A DNA stretch of 64,000 nt, from positions 2,044,616-2,108,615 of the forward strand of contig CP054190.1 of assembly GCA_015709575.1 (NCBI GenBank), read 5' to 3'. Positions within the stretch are counted from its first letter, which is position 1. Every line of letters starts with the position of its first letter. The DNA is from Planctomycetia bacterium (lineage in GTDB: Bacteria; Planctomycetota; Phycisphaerae; UBA1845; Fen-1342). A program made the translations under genes and the position numbers. The notes under the pieces were generated by a model that had not been told where the DNA came from, did no database searches, and saw only the letters and a program-made list of their open reading frames with translations. This document shows positions 40,449 through 49,179 of the stretch, in pieces.

Positions 40449-42149
40449 ATGGAATTGCTCCGGATGCGTGCGCACTCGACATCGCCCTCCACCCTTCGCA
40501 TCGTTGTCATCGCCGGCCCGCAATCGACTCAACCCGCCCTGCTCTCCGCGCTGCAGGAAAGCGGAGCGGTCCACACCGTCGCCACCGTGGAGGATGCGTT
40601 GTCGCACCTCTCGGCGAACCCCGCTGATCTGGTGGTCGCGGAGCCGTCCACCTTTCAGGCGCTGCGCCGCCTGGGTGGAATGCTGGGGTCGGAACAGATT
40701 CTGGAACGCCTGGGTCAGGGCGTGTGCATCGTCAATCGAAATGGCGAACTGGTCTGGGCCAACCCGCGGCTTCGGTCGTATCCGGCCAATGTGATCGACC
40801 AGGTGCGGTCAAGCTGCGCCAAGCTGCTGCACGAAATGATCGGCGAGCGCATCTCGCGCGACAACGCCCGCCCGCGAAGACGCGCCATCAGCGTGGAGCG
40901 CGAGTTTCATTTCGACGTGACCGCGTCGCCGCTGTTCGGCGCGGACGATCAGATTGAGCAGGCCGTCGCGCTGATCTGGGACGTCACCTCGACCCGCCGA
41001 CTTCAGGACAAGGTCAACGCGATCGATGCCGCTGGTCGTGAGCTGGTGCGGCTCGACGCCGATCAACTGGCCGACCTGAACGTGTCGGATCGCCTCGCGC
41101 TGCTCGAAGAGAAGATCATCGGCTATGCCCGCGAGCTGCTGCGCTTCACGCACTTCAACGTCCGCGTGCTGGACAAAGCGTCCAATCGCCTGGACACGGT
41201 GCTGGCCAGCGGGATGTCTGAAGAGGCCAAAAACCTCACCATCTATGCCACGACCGAAGGCAACGGGATCAGCGGCTACGTCGCCAGCACGGGGCGATCG
41301 TACATCTGCTCGGACGTCTCCAAGGATCCGCGCTACCTGCCGGGTCTGGATAACGCCCGCTCCACCCTGACGGTGCCGTTGCTGCTGCACGATCAAGTCG
41401 TCGGCATCCTGAATGTCGAATCCGATGAGATCGCGGCCTTCACTGAGGACGACCGCCAGACGGCCGAGATCTTTGCCCGCTATATCGCCATCGCGCTTCA
41501 CATTCTGCGCCTGCTGGTCGTCGAGCGGTTTACGACTACCGGCCGCATCGCGGCCGACGTCGGCGCCGAGCTGGCCGCCCCGCTGAACGACATTCTCGCG
41601 CAGACCTCCACCTTGATGGAGGACTACATCGGCCACGACGACTTGCGCCGCCGCCTCAGCGGAATCATCGACGACGTGGATCGCGCGAAACAGGCGATTC
41701 GAGCCATCACGGAAGCGCCCGGCGGCGTGAGCGGGCTGGTGCCCGAGCAAACTTCGGCGGATCCGCTCCTGGACGGCAAGCGCGTCCTGATCGCCGATGA
41801 CGAGACCGCCATCCGCGAGTCCATCGCCGACATCCTGACCAGCGCCGGCGCCGTGACGGCCATGGCCGCAGATGGCGCCGAAGCCATCGCGATGCTTCAC
41901 TCCCAGCGCTTTGACCTCGTGCTCTCGGACATCCGCATGCCGCACAAGACAGGCTACGAGATTTTCTCCGCGGCGCGCGAGGCAAACGCGGAGTGTCCGG
42001 TCATCCTGATCACAGGGTTTGGCTACGACCCGCACCACTCCATTGTTCGCGCCGGCCAGCAGGGACTGACCGGCGTTCTTTTTAAGCCCTTCAAGGTGGA
42101 CAAGCTGTTCGAGCTGGTTCACAAGGCGCTGGCGCCCCGAACGGCGTAG
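40449..42149 (+). CDS. GAF-receiver signalling protein with kinase-like but His-less helix domain
   Basis: 567 aa or so. An N-terminal 90-residue receiver-like part (IVVIAGPQSTQPALLSALQESG), a PAS-like part (ILERLGQGVCIVNRNGELVWAN), a GAF domain (about 215-365; EGNGISGYVASTGRSYICSDVSKDPRYLPG), a helical pair, then a complete receiver (about 445-565) with ADDE, phosphoacceptor Asp in LVLSDIRMP, Thr in LITGF and Lys in FKPFK. The helical pair matches a HisKA domain, but Ala stands in place of the phospho-His (GAELAAPLNDI) and no ATPase domain follows. It should receive phosphate from another kinase, such as the FHA-GAF kinase at 60649-62334. TTG at 40446 precedes the ATG. Confidence 0.78.
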   Translation: MELLRMRAHSTSPSTLRIVVIAGPQSTQPALLSALQESGAVHTVATVEDALSHLSANPADLVVAEPSTFQALRRLGGMLGSEQILERLGQGVCIVNRNGELVWANPRLRSYPANVIDQVRSSCAKLLHEMIGERISRDNARPRRRAISVEREFHFDVTASPLFGADDQIEQAVALIWDVTSTRRLQDKVNAIDAAGRELVRLDADQLADLNVSDRLALLEEKIIGYARELLRFTHFNVRVLDKASNRLDTVLASGMSEEAKNLTIYATTEGNGISGYVASTGRSYICSDVSKDPRYLPGLDNARSTLTVPLLLHDQVVGILNVESDEIAAFTEDDRQTAEIFARYIAIALHILRLLVVERFTTTGRIAADVGAELAAPLNDILAQTSTLMEDYIGHDDLRRRLSGIIDDVDRAKQAIRAITEAPGGVSGLVPEQTSADPLLDGKRVLIADDETAIRESIADILTSAGAVTAMAADGAEAIAMLHSQRFDLVLSDIRMPHKTGYEIFSAAREANAECPVILITGFGYDPHHSIVRAGQQGLTGVLFKPFKVDKLFELVHKALAPRTA

Positions 42150-42212
42150 TCATCCGGGCGCCTGTACGAACACGTCAATGGTGGTGCAACCGCTCAGCCC
42201 GGCCGACAGGGC

Positions 42213-43076
42213 TCAATCCATCTGCCCCATCTTCCCGGATTGATAATCGCGAATGGCCTGCTGAATCTCATCCGCTGTGTTCATCACGAACGGACCGCGC
42301 GCCGCAACGGGCTCATCGATCGGTTCGCCCGCCAGAAACAGCACCGTTGATTCTTCGAGCGCCGTCACGGATGCATCCTGACCGGCGCGATCCCACAGGA
42401 CAAACTCCGCTTCGCTCGCGACTTCACTCGACCCGACGCGCACACGGCCGGCGACGATCAGCGCCCCCGCCATATGCCCATCGGGCACAGCAGCCGTCAC
42501 GGCTGCCCCGCCGCGCAGCCGCATGTTCCAGACGCTGACCGGCGTAAACGTCCGCGCTGGTCCGCGCACACCGGCAAAGGCACCGGCTATGACATGGACC
42601 ACTCCGCCCGCGTCAGCCAGCTCAACCTTCGGAATGTCGGCGGCGAGCAGCGTCTGATACCCCGGAGGGGACATCTTGAACCGCGCCGGCAGATTCACCC
42701 ATAGCTGCGCAACCTGGAATATCCCGCCGCGCGCCGCGTAGCCCGGCTCGTGAAACTCCTCGTGCAGCACGCCGGACGCCGCCGTCATCCACTGCACGTC
42801 GCCCGGGCCGATCACGCCGCTGTGCCCGGCCGAGTCGCGATGCGCCAGTCCGCCCTGGTACACGATCGTCACCGTTTCAAATCCGCGGTGCGGATGCCGC
42901 TCCACGCCGCGCGGCTGGTCGGTCGGCGGAAAGTGGAACGGGGGCGCGTAGTCGAGCAGCAGGAATGGGCTGATCGCTGCGCCGTGCTGATGATGCGACA
43001 GCACCGACCGAACCGGAAAGCCGTCGCCGACCCAATGCGGCTGCGCGTCGCGCAGGATCGCGCTCACTCGCTTCAT
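42213..43076 (-). CDS. Pirin-family protein
   Basis: 287 aa, ATG at 43076 with GAGGGAG 7 nt upstream. Bicupin pirin pattern: SPFLLLDYAPPFHFPP, then ERHPHRGFETVTIVYQG (metal-binding His x His x x), GDVQWMTAASGVLHEEFH and LWVNLPARFKMSPPGYQ. Bacterial pirins (for example YhhW) bind metal and can act as quercetin dioxygenases or bind metabolic enzymes. It is 39 bp downstream of the exported YcaC-like gene on the same strand and should be cotranscribed with it. Confidence 0.9.
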   Translation of the reverse strand: MKRVSAILRDAQPHWVGDGFPVRSVLSHHQHGAAISPFLLLDYAPPFHFPPTDQPRGVERHPHRGFETVTIVYQGGLAHRDSAGHSGVIGPGDVQWMTAASGVLHEEFHEPGYAARGGIFQVAQLWVNLPARFKMSPPGYQTLLAADIPKVELADAGGVVHVIAGAFAGVRGPARTFTPVSVWNMRLRGGAAVTAAVPDGHMAGALIVAGRVRVGSSEVASEAEFVLWDRAGQDASVTALEESTVLFLAGEPIDEPVAARGPFVMNTADEIQQAIRDYQSGKMGQMD

Positions 43077-43115
43077 GGCCGCTCCCTCGTGGCTCCGACT
43101 CACCGCGCGAATCGG

Positions 43116-43904
43116 CTACTTCTTCGTGTTGGCCGTGTGGCTGACGATCAGGTTTTGATAAGCCGGGATGTGCTTGCCAAGCAATTCGGCCAGCGGTCCC
43201 GGTCCATCCCCGCTCCGCCAGTCGCGCTTCAGCTCACACGCCACCGCAAACCAGTTGGTGATGATTGCGCCCGCGTGCGCCATCCGCGTGACGGCCGCGT
43301 CGCGCACCGCCGTGTTGAACGTGCCGGATGCATCGACGACCACAAATACCTCAAATCCCTCCTCCAGCGCCGACAGCACCGGAAACGTGACGCACACGTC
43401 CGTGACGACGCCCGCGATGATGAGCTGCTTGCGGCCGGTGGCCTTCACCGCCTTGACGAACTCCTCGTTGTCCCAGGCGTTGATCTGCCCCGGGCGCGAA
43501 ATGAACGGCGCATCGGGGAAGATGGCCTTCAATTCCGGCATGATCGGCCCATTCGGACCGGTCTCGGCGCTGGTCGTCAGGATGGTCGGCAGCTTGAAGA
43601 GCTTGCCCGTGTTCGCCAGCGCCAGCACGTTGTTCTTGAATTCATCCGGGCCGAAATCCTGCACCAGCGACAGCAGCCCCGCCTGGTGATCCACCAGCAG
43701 CAGCACCGCCGAATCCGCCGAGAGTTTCGCCCGGCTGTTCGGCTGCCCCGCCGATCGCAGCTTTGCGGCCGGATCGGACTGCGCTAACGCACGTTCGGCA
43801 GGGCCGCGCGAGTCAATCAGCAGGAAGGCAAGCGCGGCTGTCACGACCGCCGTAGCGATCGGCAGCGGCCAGCGACGGGTGGTGTGAGTGGCGAAGGTGT
43901 TCAT
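43116..43904 (-). CDS. Exported isochorismatase-fold hydrolase, YcaC-like
   Basis: 262 aa. Residues 1-45 are an export signal (PLPIATAVVTAALAFLLI, then RALAQSDPAA). The rest is a cysteine-hydrolase domain of the YcaC group: VLLLVDHQAGL (catalytic Asp), TTSAETGPNGPIMPEL, RPGQINAWDNEEFVKAV, and KQLIIAGVVTDVCVTFP with the nucleophile Cys. Cytoplasmic YcaC has no signal, so export is unusual; a periplasmic amide or isochorismate-like substrate is possible but unknown. It precedes the pirin gene in a likely two-gene operon. Confidence 0.85.
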   Translation of the reverse strand: MNTFATHTTRRWPLPIATAVVTAALAFLLIDSRGPAERALAQSDPAAKLRSAGQPNSRAKLSADSAVLLLVDHQAGLLSLVQDFGPDEFKNNVLALANTGKLFKLPTILTTSAETGPNGPIMPELKAIFPDAPFISRPGQINAWDNEEFVKAVKATGRKQLIIAGVVTDVCVTFPVLSALEEGFEVFVVVDASGTFNTAVRDAAVTRMAHAGAIITNWFAVACELKRDWRSGDGPGPLAELLGKHIPAYQNLIVSHTANTKK

Positions 43905-44220
43905 GATTCAGGCTCCTGTGAACCGGTGAGTCAGGCGGGCAAACCGTCGGGCGGCTCAACCGCATCGACGTGCCGTCTGTTGCCGATTCCGCTGAAGATG
44001 ATACGGGCAAATTCCTACGGTCAATCGCTGTCAAGGACGAAGTGCGGATTCTCTGCGAGCACCGGCGCACCCGCCGGAGTGCAATCGCGTGATCAGGTGC
44101 GTACTCGCGTCACCCGGGCGAAAGTGCCTGGTGTGCCGCGCATTCGCCCAGCTCGCGGTGCTTTCGCGATGCCCCGCATGGAAACACAGGAAATGGGAAC
44201 CACCCCAAACGAGGCAAGAA
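43905..44220. other. Gene-free stretch with possible minus-strand promoter
   Basis: On the minus strand TTGACA (44030-44035) and TTGACC (44020-44025) are followed by TATCAT (43999-44004), 15 bp after the second box, which could drive the YcaC-like and pirin genes. The spacing is short, so support is modest. No gene is seen in the rest. Confidence 0.35.
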
Positions 44221-45441
44221 TCAACCTGCCCCCGCCGCTCCGCCCGCTTCGCTCGACAGCATTTCACTTAGCATGACCACGTCAGGATCACCCGGCGCCA
44301 GCCGCTCGGCTGCGCGCAGCGCTTCGCGCGCCTCGTGCGGTCGGTCATCCGCCCTCAGCGCCACCACAAGCACGCACCACGCCTCTACGCGCCGCGGGTC
44401 GATTCGCGTCGCAAAGCGCGCTGCATCCGCCGCCGCCCCCGGCCGGTCGGCTTCCAGCCGCGCCGCGGCCAGCAGTGTCCACAGACCGGCGTCACCGAGC
44501 TGCGTCCGCGTTGCGCGCGTCAGCATTTCGTCCGCCCGCTGCGCGTCCCCGACCGCGATCAATGACCCGGCGTATGCACCGATCAGCGCCTCCTGGCCAA
44601 ACCCCCCCGGCATCCCGACTCCGGGGCTGCTGGCGCTCGCCCCCTCCGCCCCGCCGTCTTGCGTCATTGAGCGTGCCAGCGGCTCCAGTTGCGCCAGCGC
44701 CTCTTCATAGCTTCCCAGCCAGTACAGGCTCAATCCCAGCGCCGCCCGGATCTCACGCGATTCATGTCCCAGCCGTTGCGCATCCCGAAACGCCTCGGCC
44801 GCCTCGGCCAGCCGGCCCTCGCGAAGCGCCAGTTCCGCGCGCGCAATGTGCCACGCCGGCTGATCGCGGAATCGTGCTTCGCCGGCGAGCAGCGTTTGCT
44901 CTGCCCGCTCCGCATCGCCCGATTGGGCGCAGGCCTGCGCCAGCGCGATGCAATGTTCCAGCCGCGACGGGTCCATGCGCGCAGCGTCGCCATATGCGAT
45001 CATGGCCTGCCGCCAGTTGCGCTCCCGCTCATACACCGTCCCGAGCAGGTACGCGATGCCTGCGTCCCGCGGGTGCAGCGTGCGCGCCGGTTCCAGCAGG
45101 CTGCGCGCGGAGGGAAAATCGGCCCGCGACAGGTAGGTGCGCGCCAGCAGTTCAAGGTGCCGCGCGTCCGACGGAGAAAGCCCGAGCGCCTCGTGCGCCA
45201 GTTGCAGGGCGCTGTCCGTCCGCCCTCGCCGCAGTTCGCTGCTGGCCAATTCGTACTTGAGGGAGGCCCGTTGCCGGTCCCAATCCGACCGGATTTCCTG
45301 GCGATCCGGCGTTTGCGAGCAGCCGCCCAGGAAGCCCAGCGCAACCCACGCGACGCTGCCGGTCAGAATTGTCACCCGTACGCCGGTGCTCGTAGGAACC
45401 CCGGTGCGGCCGAATCGCATTGCACGGTCAAGGTTACTCAT
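44221..45441 (-). CDS. TPR-repeat lipoprotein paired with secretin
   Basis: 406 aa from the ATG at 45441, which overlaps the end of the secretin gene by 8 bp, so the two are translationally coupled. A lipoprotein signal ends at LGFLGGC (about Cys40). Some eight TPR-like helix pairs follow, for example DSALQLAHEALGLSPSDARH, NWRQAMIAYGDAARMDPSR, GSYEEALAQLEPLA and RPHEAREALRAAERLAPGDP. A lipid-anchored TPR protein beside a secretin suggests a pilotin or assembly role, as PilF/PilW has for PilQ; that link is inference. Confidence 0.8.
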   Translation of the reverse strand: MSNLDRAMRFGRTGVPTSTGVRVTILTGSVAWVALGFLGGCSQTPDRQEIRSDWDRQRASLKYELASSELRRGRTDSALQLAHEALGLSPSDARHLELLARTYLSRADFPSARSLLEPARTLHPRDAGIAYLLGTVYERERNWRQAMIAYGDAARMDPSRLEHCIALAQACAQSGDAERAEQTLLAGEARFRDQPAWHIARAELALREGRLAEAAEAFRDAQRLGHESREIRAALGLSLYWLGSYEEALAQLEPLARSMTQDGGAEGASASSPGVGMPGGFGQEALIGAYAGSLIAVGDAQRADEMLTRATRTQLGDAGLWTLLAAARLEADRPGAAADAARFATRIDPRRVEAWCVLVVALRADDRPHEAREALRAAERLAPGDPDVVMLSEMLSSEAGGAAGAG

Positions 45442-47491
45442 CGCTGCCCTCCTCATCCCGGGCAGCCTCAGCATCGACCGTCCGGCTCGCACGCTCGGCG
45501 CATTCGCCATCGCGTGTCTTGGGCTGCTGTTCCGGCGGCGCGATCGGCAACGGTCGTCCAAACGCCCCGCGGTCCGCCGGCCGCGGCTCGCCGCGCACGC
45601 GGTGCCGCAGGTGGCCGCGGATCAGTGATCCATCCGCCTGCCATGTCCGGTCGCGCGTCAGCCGCTCCAGGAGCCGAACCGCGTCCGCGTGGCGCGGCCG
45701 CAGCCCCGTGCTCAATCGCAGATTGAAGATCGCCGCGCCGATGCTGCCCGCGCGGACCTGTCCCACCGCCGCCTGGTAGTGCGCCTCGGCCAGGTGATCC
45801 CGCCCCAGCCCGGACAGCCCCGAGCGCTGCGCCACGCGCATCCGCTCGGCGTCCTCGTACAGCGCTTCGGCGTCGGCGTCCGCCGCCCCTGGTTCCAGCA
45901 CGTGTACGGTCAGCAGGATGATGACTTCCTCTCGCACCGTCGAATTCTGGTTGTTTCCCAGCAGCACACCGAGAATCGGGATGCTCCCCAGCCCCGGGAT
46001 CTGGCTCTTGCCGACGGTGCTGCGCTCGCGGAAAAGGCCGCCGATCAGGATCGTGTGCCCGTTGCGGATCACGATGTTCGTCGTTGCTTCGGTCGTTTCC
46101 TGGAAGGGCAGATTGGCAGCGGTCAGGCCGCCGTTGCTGTCCTCCGGGTGAATCTCCATACGGACGAACCCGTCACGCGTCACGAATGGGCGGAAGATCA
46201 GCCGCGTGCCGGTCTCGAGAAATTCCACCGTCTGGACCGCCGCCGTTTCCGTCACGGTCGTTGTCAGATAGCCGTCGCGCCGTCCGACGATGATCTCGCC
46301 GCGCTGCTTGTTGAGCGTCAACACCTTCGGGTTGGCCAGAATCGTGACATCCGTGATCTGCTCCAGCGCCCGGATGAACGATGCTACCTGGTCCTTCACC
46401 ACCCCAAACGTGAATCCGCCGGCCGGGATAGCCGAGTTGAACTCCGTTCGCGCGGCGACACTGGTGTTCTGCAACTGCGGCTGCGGCACCGGCCCGAGCG
46501 AAAGGCTGCCCACGCCCGGGCTGTTTCCCGCCAGCATCTGAAAATCCACGCCCGCCAGCGTATTGAACTCGATTCCCAGCGCGTTCTGCTCGTTCAGCGT
46601 AGCGCGCATGATCGTCGCTTCCACCAGCACCTGCTGCGGCGGCGCGTCGATCTCCGCAATCGCCTGTTCGATGATGGCCAGGCGATCCGGCTGATCCACC
46701 ACGATCAGCACGTCCCCCATGGCCGGGCTCATGCCGCCCGCGTCATCCTTCGACGAGCCGATGCCCGCCTTCGGCGCGGGCGTTCGCGCCATCCGCCCAT
46801 GCGTCGAAATCAGCGGCTTGATGAACTCCTCCACGTCCGGCGCGGGGACATAGCTGAGGCGGAACATCCGCATGTCCAACGACGGCTCGGCGTCCGCCTT
46901 CCGCGCCGGCCGCACGAACACCACGCCGTCGCGAATCGTGGACTCGAGGTCGTTGGCGCGCAGCACCGCATCCAGCGCCTGCTCAAACGTCACATCCCGC
47001 AGCGTCAGTGACACCGTGCCGGTCGCTCCCGGCTGCAGCACGATGTTCCGCCCGGTCTGCTCGCCCAGGGCTTCGAGCGCAAGAAACAGTTCCGTGTTGA
47101 AAAAACGAACGTCGAGGCGACCGGCCGTGCCGACCGCCACCCGGTCCTGGGCGGCTTCTTCGACCGCCCCGGCGACGGCCGTCGGCCGCGCCCCCCCCAA
47201 AGCTGGCGTGATCGGCTGGGACGCGCCCGGTGACAGCCGCAGCGGCGGCGGCGATTCTGCCGGCAAGCTCGGCGTCGTCGACGTGGCCGCGGATCCGGCT
47301 GGTGCACCCAGCACGCGGCGGACCTGCTCCAGCAGGTCGGGCGGCACCCCCTCCAATGGGGGGGATGCAGGCGCCGCCGTGGAATCCGGAGGGCCGACGC
47401 GCGCCGACGGCTCCGCCGGCGATTGCAAAGCCGGAGCAGCCGCGGATTGACAGATCAGCAGGATCGGCAGCGCGACCAGCAGCATGCGCAT
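45434..47491 (-). CDS. Secretin of a type II/IV pilus-like system
   Basis: 685 aa from the ATG at 47491 (another ATG at 47485). Signal peptide, a Pro/Ala-rich region (about 20-125), an STN-like N0 domain (LDVRFFNTELFLALEALGEQTGRNIVLQ), an N1-type domain (FRLSYVPAPDVEEFIKPLI) with DVLIVVDQPDRLAIIEQAI, and the secretin barrel (QVLVEATIMRATLNEQ, VTILANPKVLTLN, TETGTRL-like strand, VGKSQIPGLGSIPILGVLLG, EEVIILLTVHVLEP). A C-terminal region of about 140 residues past the barrel is Arg/Ala-rich. No ATPase or inner-membrane platform gene is near; only the TPR lipoprotein accompanies it. It should form an outer-membrane gate. Confidence 0.9.
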   Translation of the reverse strand: MRMLLVALPILLICQSAAAPALQSPAEPSARVGPPDSTAAPASPPLEGVPPDLLEQVRRVLGAPAGSAATSTTPSLPAESPPPLRLSPGASQPITPALGGARPTAVAGAVEEAAQDRVAVGTAGRLDVRFFNTELFLALEALGEQTGRNIVLQPGATGTVSLTLRDVTFEQALDAVLRANDLESTIRDGVVFVRPARKADAEPSLDMRMFRLSYVPAPDVEEFIKPLISTHGRMARTPAPKAGIGSSKDDAGGMSPAMGDVLIVVDQPDRLAIIEQAIAEIDAPPQQVLVEATIMRATLNEQNALGIEFNTLAGVDFQMLAGNSPGVGSLSLGPVPQPQLQNTSVAARTEFNSAIPAGGFTFGVVKDQVASFIRALEQITDVTILANPKVLTLNKQRGEIIVGRRDGYLTTTVTETAAVQTVEFLETGTRLIFRPFVTRDGFVRMEIHPEDSNGGLTAANLPFQETTEATTNIVIRNGHTILIGGLFRERSTVGKSQIPGLGSIPILGVLLGNNQNSTVREEVIILLTVHVLEPGAADADAEALYEDAERMRVAQRSGLSGLGRDHLAEAHYQAAVGQVRAGSIGAAIFNLRLSTGLRPRHADAVRLLERLTRDRTWQADGSLIRGHLRHRVRGEPRPADRGAFGRPLPIAPPEQQPKTRDGECAERASRTVDAEAARDEEGSDE

Positions 47492-47866
47492 GGAAACGGC
47501 CCTGTCAGCCCGCTGAATTCGTCGCGGCCGGCCTCCGTGCCGGCCCTCGTCCGCGGACGGGCCGAGATTACCCAACCGTGTCCGCAGGACGATCTGATTT
47601 TTCTTCGGGCTGCGATGGGACCGGCGTCCGTTCCGGCCGCGAGTTACCGGCGCTATCGGCACCCGCCGCATGCGGCCGAAGGGTGGTCATATGAACGCCG
47701 TCGTAACGCGCGAGATTGGCCGTTTCCGCGGCATCTGTGGGTCGCGCCGAATTTGCCCGCTCGATCCGGCGTGCGCCCGGCCCGCGGCATGGCGGGAATA
47801 TTTGCGCAGCGCTCGTGAAATCCTTTCGGCGGCGGGTACACTCGTGTCCGCGAGTGAGGGCGGTCC
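47492..47866. other. Divergent spacer, nothing recognised
   Basis: It lies between the starts of the secretin (minus) and PHP (plus) genes and should hold both promoters. I could not find a convincing -35/-10 pair, hairpin or small gene. Confidence 0.4.
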
Positions 47867-48805
47867 ATGGAGTCGCTGCTGGCGACCATTCCCGAACAAG
47901 AATTCATCCGCAGCGCTGCTGCGCGCGGGGTGGCCGGCCCGCCCGTGCGGGTCGATATGCACTGCCATTCCCGCTTCAGCGTCGAGCGGATCCGCGTACC
48001 TCGGATGATCTTCCATCCTCTGCTGGAGCCGGAGGAATCCTACGACATGGCGATCGCGCGGGGGATGGACTTCGTCACGCTGACGGATCACGACACGATC
48101 GACGGCTGCAAGGCGCTGCTGGATCGGCGGGGGGACCTGCCGAATTTCTTCTTCGGCGAGGAGGTTTCCGTCCGGTTTCCCGAAGACCGGACGCTGATCC
48201 ACGTCAACGTCTATGACATCACCGAGCGAGAACACGATGAGATCCAGCGCGTCCGCGACAACCTCTACGATTTCGTGGACTATGTGACGCGGATCGGGCG
48301 GCTCTTCGTGCTGAATCACATGACCTGGAACGCCCAGCACCGCGTCCTGACCAGCCGCCAGATCGAGACCATGCTTCGTCTGTTCCCGGCCTTCGAGGCG
48401 CTCAACGGCACCCGCAGCTACGCCCACAACGCCTTTACCCTGCGGGCCACGGCCGGGCACCACAAGTCGCTGGTCGCCGGCAGCGACTCTCACACCCATC
48501 GCGTCGGTACGACGTTCACCCTGACCTTTGGGGCCACCGTCCGGGAACTGCTCGATAACGTACGGCGGGGCGCGACGCTGCCATGCGGCGAGTGGGGTAC
48601 GGCTGAGAAGCTGCGAGAGGACGTGTGGCTGACAATCCAGAAAAACGTCGAACGGCGCGTCGAAGCGGCATCTGGCGCCTGGGGACGATTTTGGGCGCGC
48701 CGTCTGCGGCAGCTTGGCCGGGCGGTCTATCCGGCTGCCTGCCTGGGTTATACCGCGCGACAAAACTCGCTGATTCGTGGGTTTGCCCGCGAGCTGCCGG
48801 CGTAG
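47867..48805 (+). CDS. PHP-domain phosphoesterase
   Basis: 312 aa. Metal motifs of the PHP fold are in order: VDMHCHSRFS (HxH, about residues 32-34), TLTDHDTIDG (about 72-80), FGEEVS (Glu), NHMTWN (His) and GSDSHTHRVG (Asp, His). Relatives hydrolyse phosphate esters of nucleotides or sugars (3',5'-nucleoside bisphosphate phosphatases). The C-terminal 75 residues (RRVEAASGAWGRFWARRLRQ) are basic and helical and look unlike the catalytic part. A single gene, on the opposite strand from the secretin. Confidence 0.85.
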   Translation: MESLLATIPEQEFIRSAAARGVAGPPVRVDMHCHSRFSVERIRVPRMIFHPLLEPEESYDMAIARGMDFVTLTDHDTIDGCKALLDRRGDLPNFFFGEEVSVRFPEDRTLIHVNVYDITEREHDEIQRVRDNLYDFVDYVTRIGRLFVLNHMTWNAQHRVLTSRQIETMLRLFPAFEALNGTRSYAHNAFTLRATAGHHKSLVAGSDSHTHRVGTTFTLTFGATVRELLDNVRRGATLPCGEWGTAEKLREDVWLTIQKNVERRVEAASGAWGRFWARRLRQLGRAVYPAACLGYTARQNSLIRGFARELPA

Positions 48806-48919
48806 CGATGCTTGGGGCGATAAGAGCAAACCCACCACGCAGTGCGAAACGCACCAGAGCTTTTCCACTTCAAGTCCGATTTATTTTTTTGAGTCTGCTT
48901 GACTTTTTAGCGATTCCGC

Positions 48920-48948
48920 TTGCATCCCCTTGCAGGGTGTGTTAGACT
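48920..48948 (+). promoter_or_regulatory. Sigma-70-like promoter before the second sigma factor
   Basis: TTGCAT, a 17-bp spacer and TAGACT stand in an AT-rich pocket (48870-48950) in GC-rich DNA. The leader to the ATG at 49180 would be about 225 nt. Otherwise 48806-49179 holds no gene that I can see. Confidence 0.5.
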
Positions 48949-49179
48949 TCCCTCGTTGGCTCCCCTAGCAGTACCGCGACCCAAGGATGGCTCCCCGGGT
49001 TGCGGCGTCAGCTCCCTTGTGTGTTAGCGCGCATCGTCCCATTTGCCGTTGTCGCGCGCCTGGTTTTCGTTCTTGTCGCCATCCGCTTCTCCCGGCGGTC
49101 GGCGCAAGCCGGGGATCGTGCGCGCCAAGGCGTCGAACCGGGACGTGGGATGGTTGTCCAAGCAGAAAGAGGTAGCTGC

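Noticed and set aside
45689-47011. A 440-codon plus-strand open frame opposite the secretin
   Set aside because: Antisense of the secretin; no family motif.
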